Source: Neocallimastix lanati (nom. inval.)
Taxonomy: Eukaryota > Neocallimastigomycota > Neocallimastigomycetes > Neocallimastigales > Neocallimastigaceae
NCBI GenBank assembly: GCA_016946835.1
Contig: JACVTC010000025.1
Span: 577,501-641,500 of the forward strand
Direction: 5' to 3'
DNA length: 64,000 nt
Within the stretch, counting starts at the first letter, position 1; every line of letters begins with the position of its first letter. Below, piece after piece: positions 51,801 to 64,000 of the stretch. Position numbers and translations under genes: made by a program. The notes beneath the pieces were generated by a model, which made no database searches, was not told the DNA's origin, and was given only the letters and a program-made list of their open reading frames with translations.

Positions 51801-52599
51801 TAATAATGCATTAAATCAATATAATAATAAGTATAGTGGTGAAATTGGAAAATCTAATACTTATTCTGGTGATTCTAGAGCAAGAAATCGTAATCCTAAT
51901 CTTAATCAAGTCCCATATCAAGGAAATTCTTCTAAGCCATTAGAAAATATTAAAGGTAAATATAATCATAGAAAGAATAGTTCTACTGGAAGTAATCCAA
52001 GATATGATTATGATTCAGATAGTCTTCAAAACAATCATAGTAGTGATCCAAGACGTGACAATAATTCACAAGGTCATCATAGAAAGACTCCCTCATCTGG
52101 AAGTAATCCAGAATATATAAGAAATGGTCAAAATTCACCAAATATGCCAATGCCAATGCCAGTTTTAACAATGTCACCATTAGTAAATTCTAACGCTGTT
52201 AAGAATTCTTCTAGCCCAACGAATGATAACTATAATAATCAATACAATGCTAAAAGACCTTCTCCATTAGCTACTGCTGCGTCTATTAAAACTTCTAATA
52301 GTGTAGACGAAAAGTATAAGCAATCATTAAAGGATGAAGCTACCAGTCATCCAAATGAAAAGGAAAACCATGAACAAGGCAACTTTAGCAATGCAAATAT
52401 GGTAAATTCATCTAAAGGTAAAAAGGTAGATGATAATAATGATGAAGGTAAAGATGAAGATAAAAATGAAGGTAAAAAATCAAAGAATATTATAAAATCT
52501 CTTAAATTAAAAATTTCATCAAAGAAAGCACCAAAAATTGTAATGGTTGAAACTAATCATCCAGCAAGAAATTCATCATTATTTAAGACTAAGAAGTAA
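48882..52599 (+). CDS. Divergent serine/threonine protein kinase with a long Asn/Tyr-rich C-terminal tail
   Basis: Four exons join in phase: 48882-49584, 49757-49945, 50140-50241, 50624-52599 (989 aa). Kinase motifs: VILK (Lys31), Glu46 of helix C, catalytic loop FIHRDLKLSNIL (Asp125, Asn130), IIDFGE (Asp146), TLHYMAPEIL (APE, Glu172), DIWAVGVIAYRLLTGYFPY. Exon 2 completes the C-lobe (RMGIETALEHPFLDPYFEGE). The Gly-rich loop is reduced to a single Gly12 (HGKDNIWYAIN), so nucleotide binding may be atypical, but all catalytic residues are present. General look is CAMK-like; the subfamily is not certain. The tail (from about residue 330) has SPSN repeats, three PKTAGN(S/T)I motifs, a long N/Y-rich tract, His/Arg/Ser-rich segments and a basic end (KSLKLKISSKKAPKI). 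The first ATG with good sequence after it was chosen; the frame is open 7 codons upstream without an ATG. Confidence 0.88.
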
Positions 52600-53316
52600 A
52601 TAATAAAATGAAAAGAAAAAAAAAAGTGAGTTTTTTAGCTTTTTTTTTTATGCCTTTTTTATTTTTATTTATTATATATATTTTTCTTTAATTTATTAAT
52701 AATATGAATGAAAGAAAGTAAATTAACTATCCTTATAAAAATAATGAAATTAAATTAATAAAAATAAATTATATTGTTATTAGTTTTCTATTTCTATCCA
52801 TAGTCGGTGAAAATATAACAATCTTTAATTTATAATAAAGAAAAATATATTTTAATAATAAAAAAAAATAATAATAATGTAATAAAAAGGCATTAAAGAA
52901 TAGATAAATATTATAACTGTGTTATAATAATTATTTATACTTGTATTTTTAGTAAAGAAATAATAATATTGAAAAAGAAATACTAATGAAAACATTTAAT
53001 ACAGAGAAAAAAAAAATCAATCTTATTAATATAATTTTTAATGACATTTTTTTTTATATTAGAATTAAATATTAAGTTATGGTAGATATTCTTTATATAG
53101 TAATTACTGAAGTATTACAAAATAAATATTTATCATTAAGGAAAAAAAAGAAAAATAAAAATTAAATAATGAAAACAAGCAATCAGGAAAAAAAAAAAAA
53201 AATTAAAAATAAAAAAAAAAATTAAAAATAAAAAACTTAAAAATAAAAAATAAGAAGGGAAAAAAAAATAAAAAATAAAAAACAGAAAAAATAAGTAAAC
53301 AAACAAAAGAAACAAA

Positions 53317-53370
<54 letters not shown>

Positions 53371-54006
53371 AAAAAAAAAAAAAGATAAAAAAATAATTAT
53401 AATAACAAATAATAATAAAAATTATTATAAATATAAATAAATAAAGTGAAAAAAAAAATAATTAATCCATTTTAAATTTATAATATTGTGAGCTTTTTTT
53501 TTTTATATCATTTTGATAATAGTTTTTATGTGTTTTTATTTATTTATTTATTTTTTCTTATACTGTAAATTTTTGTGAATCATTTTTAATAATTTTTATG
53601 TGTTTTTATTTATTTTATTTATTTATTAATTTATTTATATTTTAATTTTAATTTTTATATTATTGTATTTTAATAATAATAATAATAGTAATAATAATAA
53701 TAGGAATAATAATAATAATAATAATATTAATTTTTTTAAATATTTATTATTATAAATTAATTTTAAGAAACAAAACCATAGTGTGGTTATAGTGAGACTT
53801 TATTTTCTTATTCAATAATGGTCAAAATCAAAAAAAAAAAAAAAAAAAAAAAATTTTTTTTTTTTATACCTATATACATTTTTAGTATGTTAATACTATT
53901 TTCTTTCTTTTTTTTTATTTTTTTTTTTTTTTTAAAAAAATAAATGTATTATTCTATTATTCTTTAATTATTATTTAAAATACCATAAATAATTTATTAA
54001 CTTTAA

Positions 54007-54038
<32 letters not shown>

Positions 54039-54285
54039 TTTTTTTATTTTTGTTAAAATTTTAATATTTCTTACCTCAAATAAAATAATTAAAAAAAAAA
54101 AAAATTTTTTTTTAAAGGGAGTAATCATTATTATTTACTACAGTTAACAATATAACTATTTTTTTTTCTCCATGGAACTGATAAAGAAAATTATTTACAA
54201 TAGTAAGGGAGGAATTTGTATTGTCTCTGAAACTCTTATTAGCTCTTATTAGTATAATATATGCTAAAAACTATAAGATTTTAAA
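52600..54285. other. AT-rich intergenic DNA
   Basis: A/T-rich with (AAAAATAAA)n tracts near 53195-53290, an (AAT)n array near 53310-53360 and an imperfect duplicate of TTTTTATGTGTTTTTATTTA near 53520 and 53595. The piece 53770-53830 (CATAGTGTGGTTATAGTGAG) is less A/T-rich but unassigned. Confidence 0.35.
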
Positions 54286-54425
54286 CCCTAAAAATATCTC
54301 AATAATTTCTTTCACTTCATTCATTGATTCGAATACGCTCATTCTCGGATGATCTCGAACTCTACGCAGTCGCAAGCTATGTGCTCGAGTCTCACTCGCC
54401 TACACTCGCTTCATCTCATTTAACC
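54286..54425. other. GC-richer island with short CTCG/ACTCGC repeats
   Basis: About 140 bp with composition near even, in a surrounding of nearly pure A/T. It contains repeated ACTCGC, CTCGA and TTCATT words (for example CTCACTCGCCTACACTCGCT). No reading frame is obviously conserved. I looked for a tRNA: GCTCGAGTC and GTTCGAGATC loosely resemble B boxes, but I could not build a cloverleaf. Nature unknown. Confidence 0.5.
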
Positions 54426-55323
54426 ATTCATTCTTTCAATCATTATTATCAGTATTTTTAGGTATATTTATCTTAAAAAAATTTAATTTATACAATTTTT
54501 TGTTTTTTTTGTTTTAATTTTGAAAAGATTATGTTAGGACATGAACTAGCGACAATAATTAAAATGTATTACTATATAACGTATCATACTTTTAATAAGC
54601 AAAGTTATCACTTTTATTTTAAAATAAATGTTAGAAAATATATAATAATTGAAATTATAATTTTTATTTTAATTTTTTCTATTAATTATATATATATATA
54701 TAAATAAAAATATTATTAGAAAAAAAAAAATAAAAAATATTCAAAAAAAAAAAAAAAAAAAAAAAAATAAAAAAAAGAAGGAAAAAAGGAAAAAAGGAAA
54801 TAAGGAAAAAAGAAATCAATATAATTTTTTACTTTTTTAAATAAAAAAAGTAAAAAAAAAAAAAAAAAAAAATATAATTATTGATATTAAAAAATTGTAC
54901 AACATTTATTTATTTTCATATTAAATAAAATTTATATTAAAATTTTTCCATAATCTTTTTAAAATAGATATAAAAATATATTCAAATTTATTAAAATAAA
55001 TATTACTATTCATGTCTCTCTCTTTTTATATATACATAAATATAAATATAAATAAATCTAATAAATAATATAGTTTTTTTGAGATGAAAAAACTTTTTTT
55101 TTATATAAAATACATATATATATATATTTAAAGCAAAAGTAATATTATATAAGGTATGAATATTTTACAAATTCTAGAAAATAAAAAGAAACAAGTTAAT
55201 ATGTAATTTATACAAAAAAAAAAAAAAAAAAAAAAAAAGGATCAATAAATAATAATAAAAAAAAAAGAAATAAAGAAAAAAAGAAATAAGTGATAAAAAC
55301 AATTATCAATATAAACATATAAT

Positions 55324-55366
<43 letters not shown>

Positions 55367-55438
55367 AATAACATATGAAAACAATTTAATAATATAAATG
55401 AACAAGTAAATATATTATAACTCAAACAACTTATAATA

Positions 55439-55478
<40 letters not shown>

Positions 55479-55559
55479 TATATATATATATATATATATA
55501 TTGTTTATAGACAGAAAAATGATTAAAAGATAAATTATAAAAAAAAAAAAAAACAACTA
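54426..55559. other. AT-rich intergenic DNA
   Basis: Poly-A and poly-T tracts (55322-55365), an (AAT)n array and an (AT)n run near 55440-55501. No gene. Confidence 0.4.
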
Positions 55560-56121
55560 AAAAACATGATTAAAAAAATTTGTTGGGATTTATAATAAAC
55601 AATTTATTAAATGTAATTAATTAATTAAACTAATATTTAGAAGAAAATTTATATTTTAAATATATTTTTATTTAATATATTTATTTCTATTTAATTATAA
55701 GCAAAAATAACGATTTTCACATTTTTTTTTTTTTTTTAATATAAAAAGAATTTTAATATAATTATTATTTTATAAATTACATTAACTCAAATATATATTA
55801 TTTATTATAATTCTGAAAATAAAAATTATTTATTGCTTAATGTAAAAAAATGTAAATCAATAATACAATTTGAATTTTAAAATAAAATGTAAAAATCAAA
55901 AAACAAAAAAAAAAAGAAAATAATATATTACTATAAATATGCATTATATATATATATATATATATAAAGACATCTATATTATCAGTATAATAAAATAAAC
56001 AATATATTTTATAAACACTTGAGAAAATTATTACTGTTATATATATATATATCTTATATTTAAAATAAATAATTGAAAATTATTAATTTAATATGTAATT
56101 CTTACATTTTGTATATTATAG

Positions 56122-56181
<60 letters not shown>

Positions 56182-56530
56182 ATAATAACAACAACAAAAG
56201 TAGTAGCCAGAGAAGCGTTATCATGAAAAGGATCTTACTTCAATGAAAATTATTGGCTTTGGTGAAACTCTTGATACGAAACAATGATTATTGTATTATT
56301 GGAAGGGTTGGTACATTACATTATATGGCACTAGAAATGCGTAAAAATTAGAAATATGGTTAAACCTGCTGATATTTGGGCTGCTGATATTATTGTTTAT
56401 TGTTTATTGTTTATTAACTGATTATTTCCTATGTACGATTAATGATGAAAACCTTTGTAAACGATTATCTTTAAAAGATGTTTAATGAATTTTTAAAATA
56501 TATTATTTAAAGTAATAATATAATAAATTA

Positions 56531-56562
<32 letters not shown>

Positions 56563-56779
56563 ATTTTTTTTTTCTATACAATTAAATACTAATGTATAAT
56601 ATTATAATATATATATATATATAATATGTATTATATATATATATATATTAATTATAAATCATAAATAATTTATTAACTGACTTTATTAATGGTATATTAG
56701 ATTCAGAACCAAGTACTAGAATGTATATGGAAAGTGTTTTCCATGCTTAGATCCATACTTTGAAGGAGAATTTGTTCTA

Positions 56780-56810
<31 letters not shown>

Positions 56811-57519
56811 TATTATTTTAATAATATACCATTTTTAAAAAAGAATTGTAATTATAATAATACTAATCATATATATAAAGAAAAAGGTATATTCAGAAAT
56901 ATGACAAGGTGTCACAAATCTAAGAGAGGAACCCAAAAGAATATTAAAAATCAAAGTAATTATGAAATAAAATGGAGATTTCGAATAATTAATGATATTG
57001 ATGATGAAAGTAATAATTTAGAAGATTATATATTATATTTCCTGAAAGAAAACTATTGTCGCTATTAATTTATTAATTATATATCTAACTTGAAAAAAAA
57101 ATTAATGTAAAATAAAATTTGAATTATTTATTTATTATACAATAATTAAAGATGAAGAAACTGAACTAAATAAAGTTATTATTAACACTGGAGAACTGGA
57201 GGGATTAATAATGGAAATAGAATTAGTGATATTATTTATTCAAAAAAAAAAAAAAATTGTGTTTAATCAAATCTTAACAATAATCCATTATCTCATTGTC
57301 ATACATATCAAAGTGTTCCATATATAAATAGTTCACAATCAGTTAATAAAAACATTAGAAGTAAACAAAATGAACAAATTAATAATAATATATTTCTGAA
57401 TATATTCAAATATTACTTTAGGACGTAATAATCGTAGACCACAGTTTGAATCAATTCAAATCACTTGTAATGTTGTTGAAACACAACCAAACTATTCACC
57501 AAACAATTCTCCAATTATA

Positions 57520-57557
<38 letters not shown>

Positions 57558-57770
57558 TATAAATATAATAATAATGATAATAGTGATAATTTCAATAACA
57601 ACAACAATATCAATAATAGCAATAATAATAATTACAAAAACAATGAAGATAAAAAAAAAATCAAAGAATATTTTTTAAGCTTTTAAATTTAAAAAAAAAA
57701 AAAAAAAATAATAATAATATTATAATATCTAATAATTATAAATATAATATAAAAATGTAATGAATGAGAG
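55560..57770 (+). pseudogene. Decayed tandem duplicate of the kinase gene
   Basis: This copies the locus at 48.3-52.7 kb in the same orientation, about 7.2 kb away. Matches in order: 5' flank (55575-56050); CCAGAGAAGCGTTATCATG (first exon, KRCH region) near 56206; then, after a deletion of most of the N-lobe, TTATTGGCTTTGGTGAAACT (IIDFGE has become IIGFGE, losing the DFG Asp) and GTACATTACATTATATGGCA near 56311; exon 2 near 56690-56780; exon 3 near 56885-56960; exon 4 start near 57152 with AGTGTTCCATATAT and GACCACAGTTTGAATCA; then a deletion of most of the tail, ending near 57660 (AAATCAAAGAATATT). Stops, frameshifts and the lost catalytic Asp show that it cannot encode a kinase. Confidence 0.85.
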
Positions 57771-57959
57771 AAAAAAAATTACTGCATTGTAAAATTTATA
57801 TTATTAATCTTTTTTTTTTTTTTTATTAAAAAAGTTTTGTTTTTTATCTTGATTATAATTTTTATCTTGATTATAATTTTTATGTGATTTTATTTTATTT
57901 TATTTTTTTTTTTTAGTTGTATATATTTTATGTGTTTTGATTTATTTATTAATTTATTT

Positions 57960-58395
57960 AATGTCTTTCCAATCTTTATTCTGGAGGTTAGGGTTCGTGA
58001 CTAAAACACATACAGTATCTGGATCGACACCGCAACTACTTCTTGAATTTGTGTGGGAGTGATTTTCATCCTTCTAGAGTGCTTTTCCCTAGAAATGAAG
58101 TAGGCATTTGCTTACCACGATAAGTCTTCCTGTTGCTAGATTTTATAATTATTAGTGCAGAGAATACTTGATCTGTGAAAGAACTACTGTAGTTGTTTCT
58201 TTTCGCCTCGTTGATGGTTCAAGAGATTATTGAAGGGAAGCCCGTCGTATCATGCGGTGTATAGGGAAATATCTTTCATATTTGCCATTCTTTTAGAGAG
58301 ATTTACATCGACGACGCTGAAACGGTATGGCAAAGAATTCAATGAAGAGATTGGAGGTCCTATTGTCCTTTCTTTTCGTTAATTCCAGTCTAAAA
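57960..58395. other. GC-richer island with degenerate coding character
   Basis: About 430 bp of balanced composition in A/T-rich surroundings. Plus-strand pieces read MSFQSLFWRLGFVTKTHTV (from 57960), VLFPRNEVGICLP near 58080 and LMVQEIIEGKPVVSCGV near 58210; a minus-strand piece reads SSSFTDQVFSALIIIKSSNR then KTYRGKQMPTSFLGK. Frames change every 30-50 codons, as in a decayed mobile element. It ends just before an A-rich tract (58391-58440). I recognise no domain. Confidence 0.4.
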
Positions 58396-58399
58396 AAAA

Positions 58400-59152
58400 A
58401 AAGAAAAAAAAAAAAAGAAAAAATAAAATAAAATAAAATTTATTTATTTATTTGTTATAGTAAATATTTAATATAATATATATATATATATTTATACTTT
58501 TATTATTTTATTTTCTATTTTTTATTTTTATGTTTATTTTTTTTAAATTTATTTTATTATTATATAATTAAGTTATAGGGTGGTAATTATAACGCAACTA
58601 TAAAAAAAATTTATTTTAAAATATATATATATGGAAATAAAAGTTTATAAACTTATTTTTTAAAAAAAAAATACTTATGAATCTTTTATTTTTATTTTTT
58701 TATTTTATTTTTATTTTATTTTTTTTAAGGAAAAAGATATATTTCTTCGTATAAAAAATTATGCAAAAAAAGATGGGTATAAATATTATATAATATATGA
58801 TGTCTAATTTGAACATTAAAGCGTTTAGATGATTGTTTTGAATATAGTTTGAATTTGAAATATATATATTTATATATATATATATGTATAAAACTCATTG
58901 AATTAATGAGTCTGAATTATTATTTACTAATAATGAAATATAAATATTATTTATATTTAGAATATTATTTTAAATAATAAAATTGAGTATTAATAATATA
59001 GTTTTTTTTTTCTTTTTTTATATTTTTATTTATTATCAAGATTTTTACATACTACTTAAGTCCAAAAAAAGTATTTTTATTTTATTTTATATTTAATCTC
59101 TTATTATTTAAAAAAAATATATTTTTTTTTAATTTAATTATTAAAATAATTT

Positions 59153-59185
<33 letters not shown>

Positions 59186-59988
59186 AAAAATATTGGAAAC
59201 GATATATATTCAAATATATTATAATATATTCAAATATATATTATTTTTTATTAAATTAAATATAAATATTTATACCATTTAAAAATCAACAAGACTAAAA
59301 ATTTAAAGTAAAAAAAAAACTTTTTATTAATTTTTTTTATTTTGTATTAAATAGTAATATTTTATTAAAAAAATAAAAATAAAAATAAAAATAAAAATAA
59401 AAACTATTAATATATATATATTTTAAAAAGGTATAGATAATTAACAATTAATTAAAATAAAAGGAAGTAATTTTTTTTTTTTACAAAAAGAGAACAAATA
59501 AAACAAATATAACTAATGGATAATAATAATAATAAAAAAATTTATGAAATAACATCAATAATCAATATAAATATAATATAAAATAATTTTATTGTACTTG
59601 TAACAAAGACGTATCGAATAAATGAAAATATTAAGAAAGGGAAAGAATAATCAAATATTATTTTTCCAATTAACAAATAGCAATATTATTGAATATTTTA
59701 ATAAAAATAATGCGACTTTATTATTATTAATTTTTTTTTTAATGAAGAACAATTTTTAATTTTATATTTTTGATGGCATTTCCATTTAAATTTCTTTTTT
59801 GGTATTCACAAAGAACTCATAATAATTAAAAAATATATATATATATATTTCAATTGAGGTTGTATCATATTTATATAAATTAAGATATGTTGAATTTTTA
59901 ATATTTTTCTAGTATAAACTATGAAAGACATAAAAGTATAAGAAAAAATATAATTTGCAAATACATATATTTAATTCATATATTAAAA

Positions 59989-60020
<32 letters not shown>

Positions 60021-60439
60021 GATTATATAATATCAATATCAACAATAATAAATAATAGTAATAATAATTTATCTCTGGATAATATTGCCTTGGATAAAGA
60101 AAAAATTATTATCTGATTTTTTTTTTTTTTTTTTTTAAAAAAATAATATTGAATATGTAAAAAAGAAATAATAATAATAAAAAAAAAAAAAAGAATATAT
60201 ATATATATTTTTTGAAAATAAAACTGGATATTCAATTATCATATAATATATATATCATAATAAAATATTCCTATATTTGTTTTTATATATACATATATTT
60301 AGTAATAAAAAAAAATAAAGAATAAATTTTACCTCATATAAATGCATATATGTTAATAATATAAATATATTATTTAAATATATTGGTTATATTTATATAT
60401 AATATTATTTAGAATTATCATAATATTATTAATTTTAAT
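58400..60439. other. AT-rich intergenic DNA upstream of RBX1
   Basis: A/T-rich with many homopolymers and an ATT array near 59991-60019. No coding signal; it must contain the RBX1 promoter, but no site is recognisable. Confidence 0.4.
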
Positions 60440-61314
<875 letters not shown>

Positions 61315-61745
61315 ACGTACAACAAACGACTTCAACAAAAAAAACAATAAACATCAAAACAAATCCATTATTTGTATACCATATATATATATATTATTTA
61401 TTTTTATGCAAAAGCTAAAACCAATATATATTTTTTCACCCTCATAAGAACCATAAATAAATGTTTCATATCTTTTTTTTTTTTTTTTTAATAAACTTAT
61501 TAAGTCAGAAAAATTGTTACTTTATAAAAAATGAATATTTTGAAAAAGAAAAAAAAAAAAGAAAAAATATTAAAGGTTTCAGCGAAAAAAAAAAAAAATT
61601 AATAATAATAATAAAAAAGACACCTTTATTAAAGAAATCACTTAGTACCTAACAAAATTATTACTATTTAAAAATTAATTAATATAATATGATGTGATAT
61701 GAAATAAAAAAAAAATATTTTATAAAGCTTTTAATTAATTAATTA

Positions 61746-61816
<71 letters not shown>

Positions 61817-62297
61817 ATATTAACTTAAAAAAAAAAAAACCCTCTCAATTAATATTATAATAAAATTAAGTATTATAAAATAAAAAATTAAAAAGAGAAA
61901 ATAAAAAAAAAAAAAAAAAGTTAAAAAGCTTTATAAAAAAAAAAAAAAAAAAAAAAAATACTATATCCAATGGAAATGTTAAATTAAAAAATTAATAAAT
62001 AAAAAAAAATAAAAATAAAAATAAAAAAATGTTACTACCACTACTACTACTACTAATAATAATAATAGTAATAATTAATTAATTATATTATTATTATTAT
62101 TATTAATTATTCTATTATTTATTATTTATTACTATTCTATTTCCTTTTATTATTTAATAATAATTATTATTTCTCTCATTAAATTTATTATTATTTTAAT
62201 AGATTCTATAATAAAATGAAATATTTATTTATTATTATTATTATTAAATATATAGTATATATGTATAAATATTGATATTTATCATTTTCAACTTATT

Positions 62298-62334
<37 letters not shown>

Positions 62335-62414
62335 TTTATTTTTATTAGTAAACTTAAATTTAATATTTGTATTTATAGTATATTATTATTATTATTAATT
62401 TTTTTTTATTTTTA

Positions 62415-62445
<31 letters not shown>

Positions 62446-62621
62446 TTTTATTTTTATATTTTTATTTTAGTATTTTTAATTTAAACTCTTTAAACCCACT
62501 ACATAATTTAATATAATTAACTGGAATCATCCTAATCATCATCAATATTTTTAAAAGTATTATATATTTCTTATTATTCCATGATACATTCAAAATTTCA
62601 TTATACAAATCACTGGAAATA
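61315..62621. other. AT-rich intergenic DNA
   Basis: Downstream flank of RBX1. Contains a 62-base poly-T (61751-61812), several poly-A tracts and ATT arrays. No gene is seen. Confidence 0.4.
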
Positions 62622-62674
62622 CTAGTTTTCATCATTATCATTATCATCGTCATCATCATCTTCTTCTTGTCGAA
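62622..62674 (-). CDS. Possible acidic terminal exon (tentative)
   Basis: On the minus strand a TTTACAG acceptor is followed by a frame reading RQEEDDDDDDNDNDEN and a TAG. A second minus-strand candidate above it (about 62885-62820) reads IYEEEEEEEFIQNLKMKEKL after a CATAG. However, no GT donor lies between that piece and this one, so they cannot be joined directly. Acidic runs also arise from (CTT)n and (CAT)n repeats, so this may be repeat DNA. Confidence 0.2.
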
Positions 62675-62678
62675 CTGT

Positions 62679-62709
<31 letters not shown>

Positions 62710-62723
62710 TCCTTATCTTTCTT

Positions 62724-62765
<42 letters not shown>

Positions 62766-63521
62766 TTATTTTATCATTATCATCATCATCATTATTATTA
62801 GATTAAAAAAATAATTTAATTTTTCCTTCATTTTTAAATTTTGAATAAATTCTTCTTCTTCTTCTTCTTCTTCTTCATAAATCTATGCCAACTGTATCTA
62901 TTACAATATGAAATAATTTTAAAACGAAATATATTTATATTATAATTATTATTATTATTATATAATTAAATAAAAGTATAAAAAAAAAGAATAAATAATA
63001 ATAATAATATAATAATAATAATTAATAATAGTAAAAATATAAAATAATTCTAAATTAATTTTCCCGATTATATTTATAAAGTAGAATTGTATTTTTTTTT
63101 TTTTTTAAAATAATAAAAGATCATTTTTTTGAAGAATAAATAACTATAACAAATAATTAATCTATAGGAATATCAAAATATATATTTGGCTATGTATGTA
63201 AAAATATTTATTAATAAATAATAATAAAAACTAATTGTAAAAACAATAAATAAAAATAAAATAAGATAAATGAAATAAAAAAAAAAAAAAAGTTTAAATA
63301 ATAATAAACAATAGAAATATTGTTAATTGTTTAATTAATAAAACAAAAATACAAAGTATAAAATATAATTAAAATATAATAATAAAATAATAATAATATT
63401 ATTATTTTTATATTTAAATTTATTTTTGTTTTTATTTTATTTTATTTTTTATTTTTTTGTACTTTTATTATGGACAAAAAAAAAAAATTATAAAATACTT
63501 AAATTGTATTTCATTTGTATA

Positions 63522-63555
<34 letters not shown>

Positions 63556-64000
63556 TATACAAATGAAATATAATTTAATTTTATTTTTTTCCCCTATGTT
63601 ACACAAAAAATTGATGTATTTTTTTCCTTTACAATTAATAAAGTTTTTACTGAATCTTAGGAAAAATATTTTTTTTGTGGTATTTGATATAACATTACAA
63701 TATAAATAAATTGGCATAATTACGTTTATTTATTTAAATAAATTAAATAAAATAGTATTAATTAAATGATTCAATGAAACCAATTATTCAATTGATTAAA
63801 AGTTTAAAGGTACCTATTGAAAGGATAAAGTTATTTTAACATATGTATATCCTAAAGTTATTTTTAATATATATTATTTATATATATATCTATTCACATC
63901 TTCTATCTATATTAATTTGATTTATAAAATATTAAATAACATGCATCAATGTTAATAAGAGTTTTAACCATCGTTATTTAAGGTAGTAGCATCGACTACA
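62675..64000. other. AT-rich DNA to the window end
   Basis: A/T-rich with poly-T (62703-62763), a (CTT)n run near 62850-62877 and an (AT)n run near 63533-63558. The final 20 bases (GGTAGTAGCATCGACTACA) are less A/T-rich and could begin a feature cut by the window edge. Confidence 0.35.

Noticed and set aside
56760-57068. 102-codon frame in the kinase duplicate
   Set aside because: It spans a microsatellite and a former intron; homology shows that it is a chance frame inside the pseudogene.

Overview
This window looks like eukaryotic nuclear DNA from a flagellated, extremely AT-rich fungus. The best fit is an anaerobic gut fungus (Neocallimastigomycota). The evidence is: very AT-rich intergenic DNA with long A/T homopolymers; many short GT-AG introns; Asn-, Gln- and Ser-rich protein tails; a ciliary outer-dynein-arm docking gene, which requires a flagellated cell and argues against dictyostelids; and many decayed non-LTR retrotransposon (LINE) pieces. 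The clade assignment is inference; no marker was searched.

I rebuilt seven spliced genes exon by exon, and all exon phases close exactly. They are: an ODAD4/TTC25-like TPR protein with a huge low-complexity tail (6.8-13.1 kb, +); poly(A)-binding protein (22.7-24.7 kb, -); a UBE2J2/Ubc6-type ER ubiquitin-conjugating enzyme (31.3-32.8 kb, -); a 1037-residue type I membrane protein with an Asn/Gln-rich cytoplasmic tail (38.4-41.9 kb, -); a PHO13-type HAD phosphatase (43.2-45.4 kb, -); a divergent protein kinase with an Asn/Tyr-rich tail (48.9-52.6 kb, +); and RBX1 (60.4-61.3 kb, +). An eighth gene, a Cys-rich single-pass membrane protein (28.0-28.7 kb, -), is open except for two apparent one-base slips in homopolymers.

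Between the genes lie LINE remnants at 2.4-3.5, 14.6-20.6, 27.2-28.0 and 35.7-37.6 kb; nearly all recognisable coding pieces are on the minus strand. There is a partial, decayed tandem copy of the kinase gene at 55.6-57.8 kb. There are long microsatellites, including three arrays of 7-bp units. Two islands (54.3 and 58.0 kb) are visibly richer in G+C than their surroundings, and a duplicated GC-rich element of about 90 bp sits at 4.05 and 4.39 kb. No tRNA, rRNA or CRISPR array was found.

The genes do not form a pathway. RBX1 and the UBE2J2-like E2 both belong to ubiquitin biology, but in different systems (cullin-RING ligases and ER-associated degradation). The most unusual features are the 19-residue repeat array and in-frame post-stop extension of the ODAD4-like gene, the lack of any CAG 3' splice site among 31 inferred introns (about half end in AAG), the decayed kinase duplicate, and the unexplained GC-rich elements. 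I did not find a convincing new multi-gene system.
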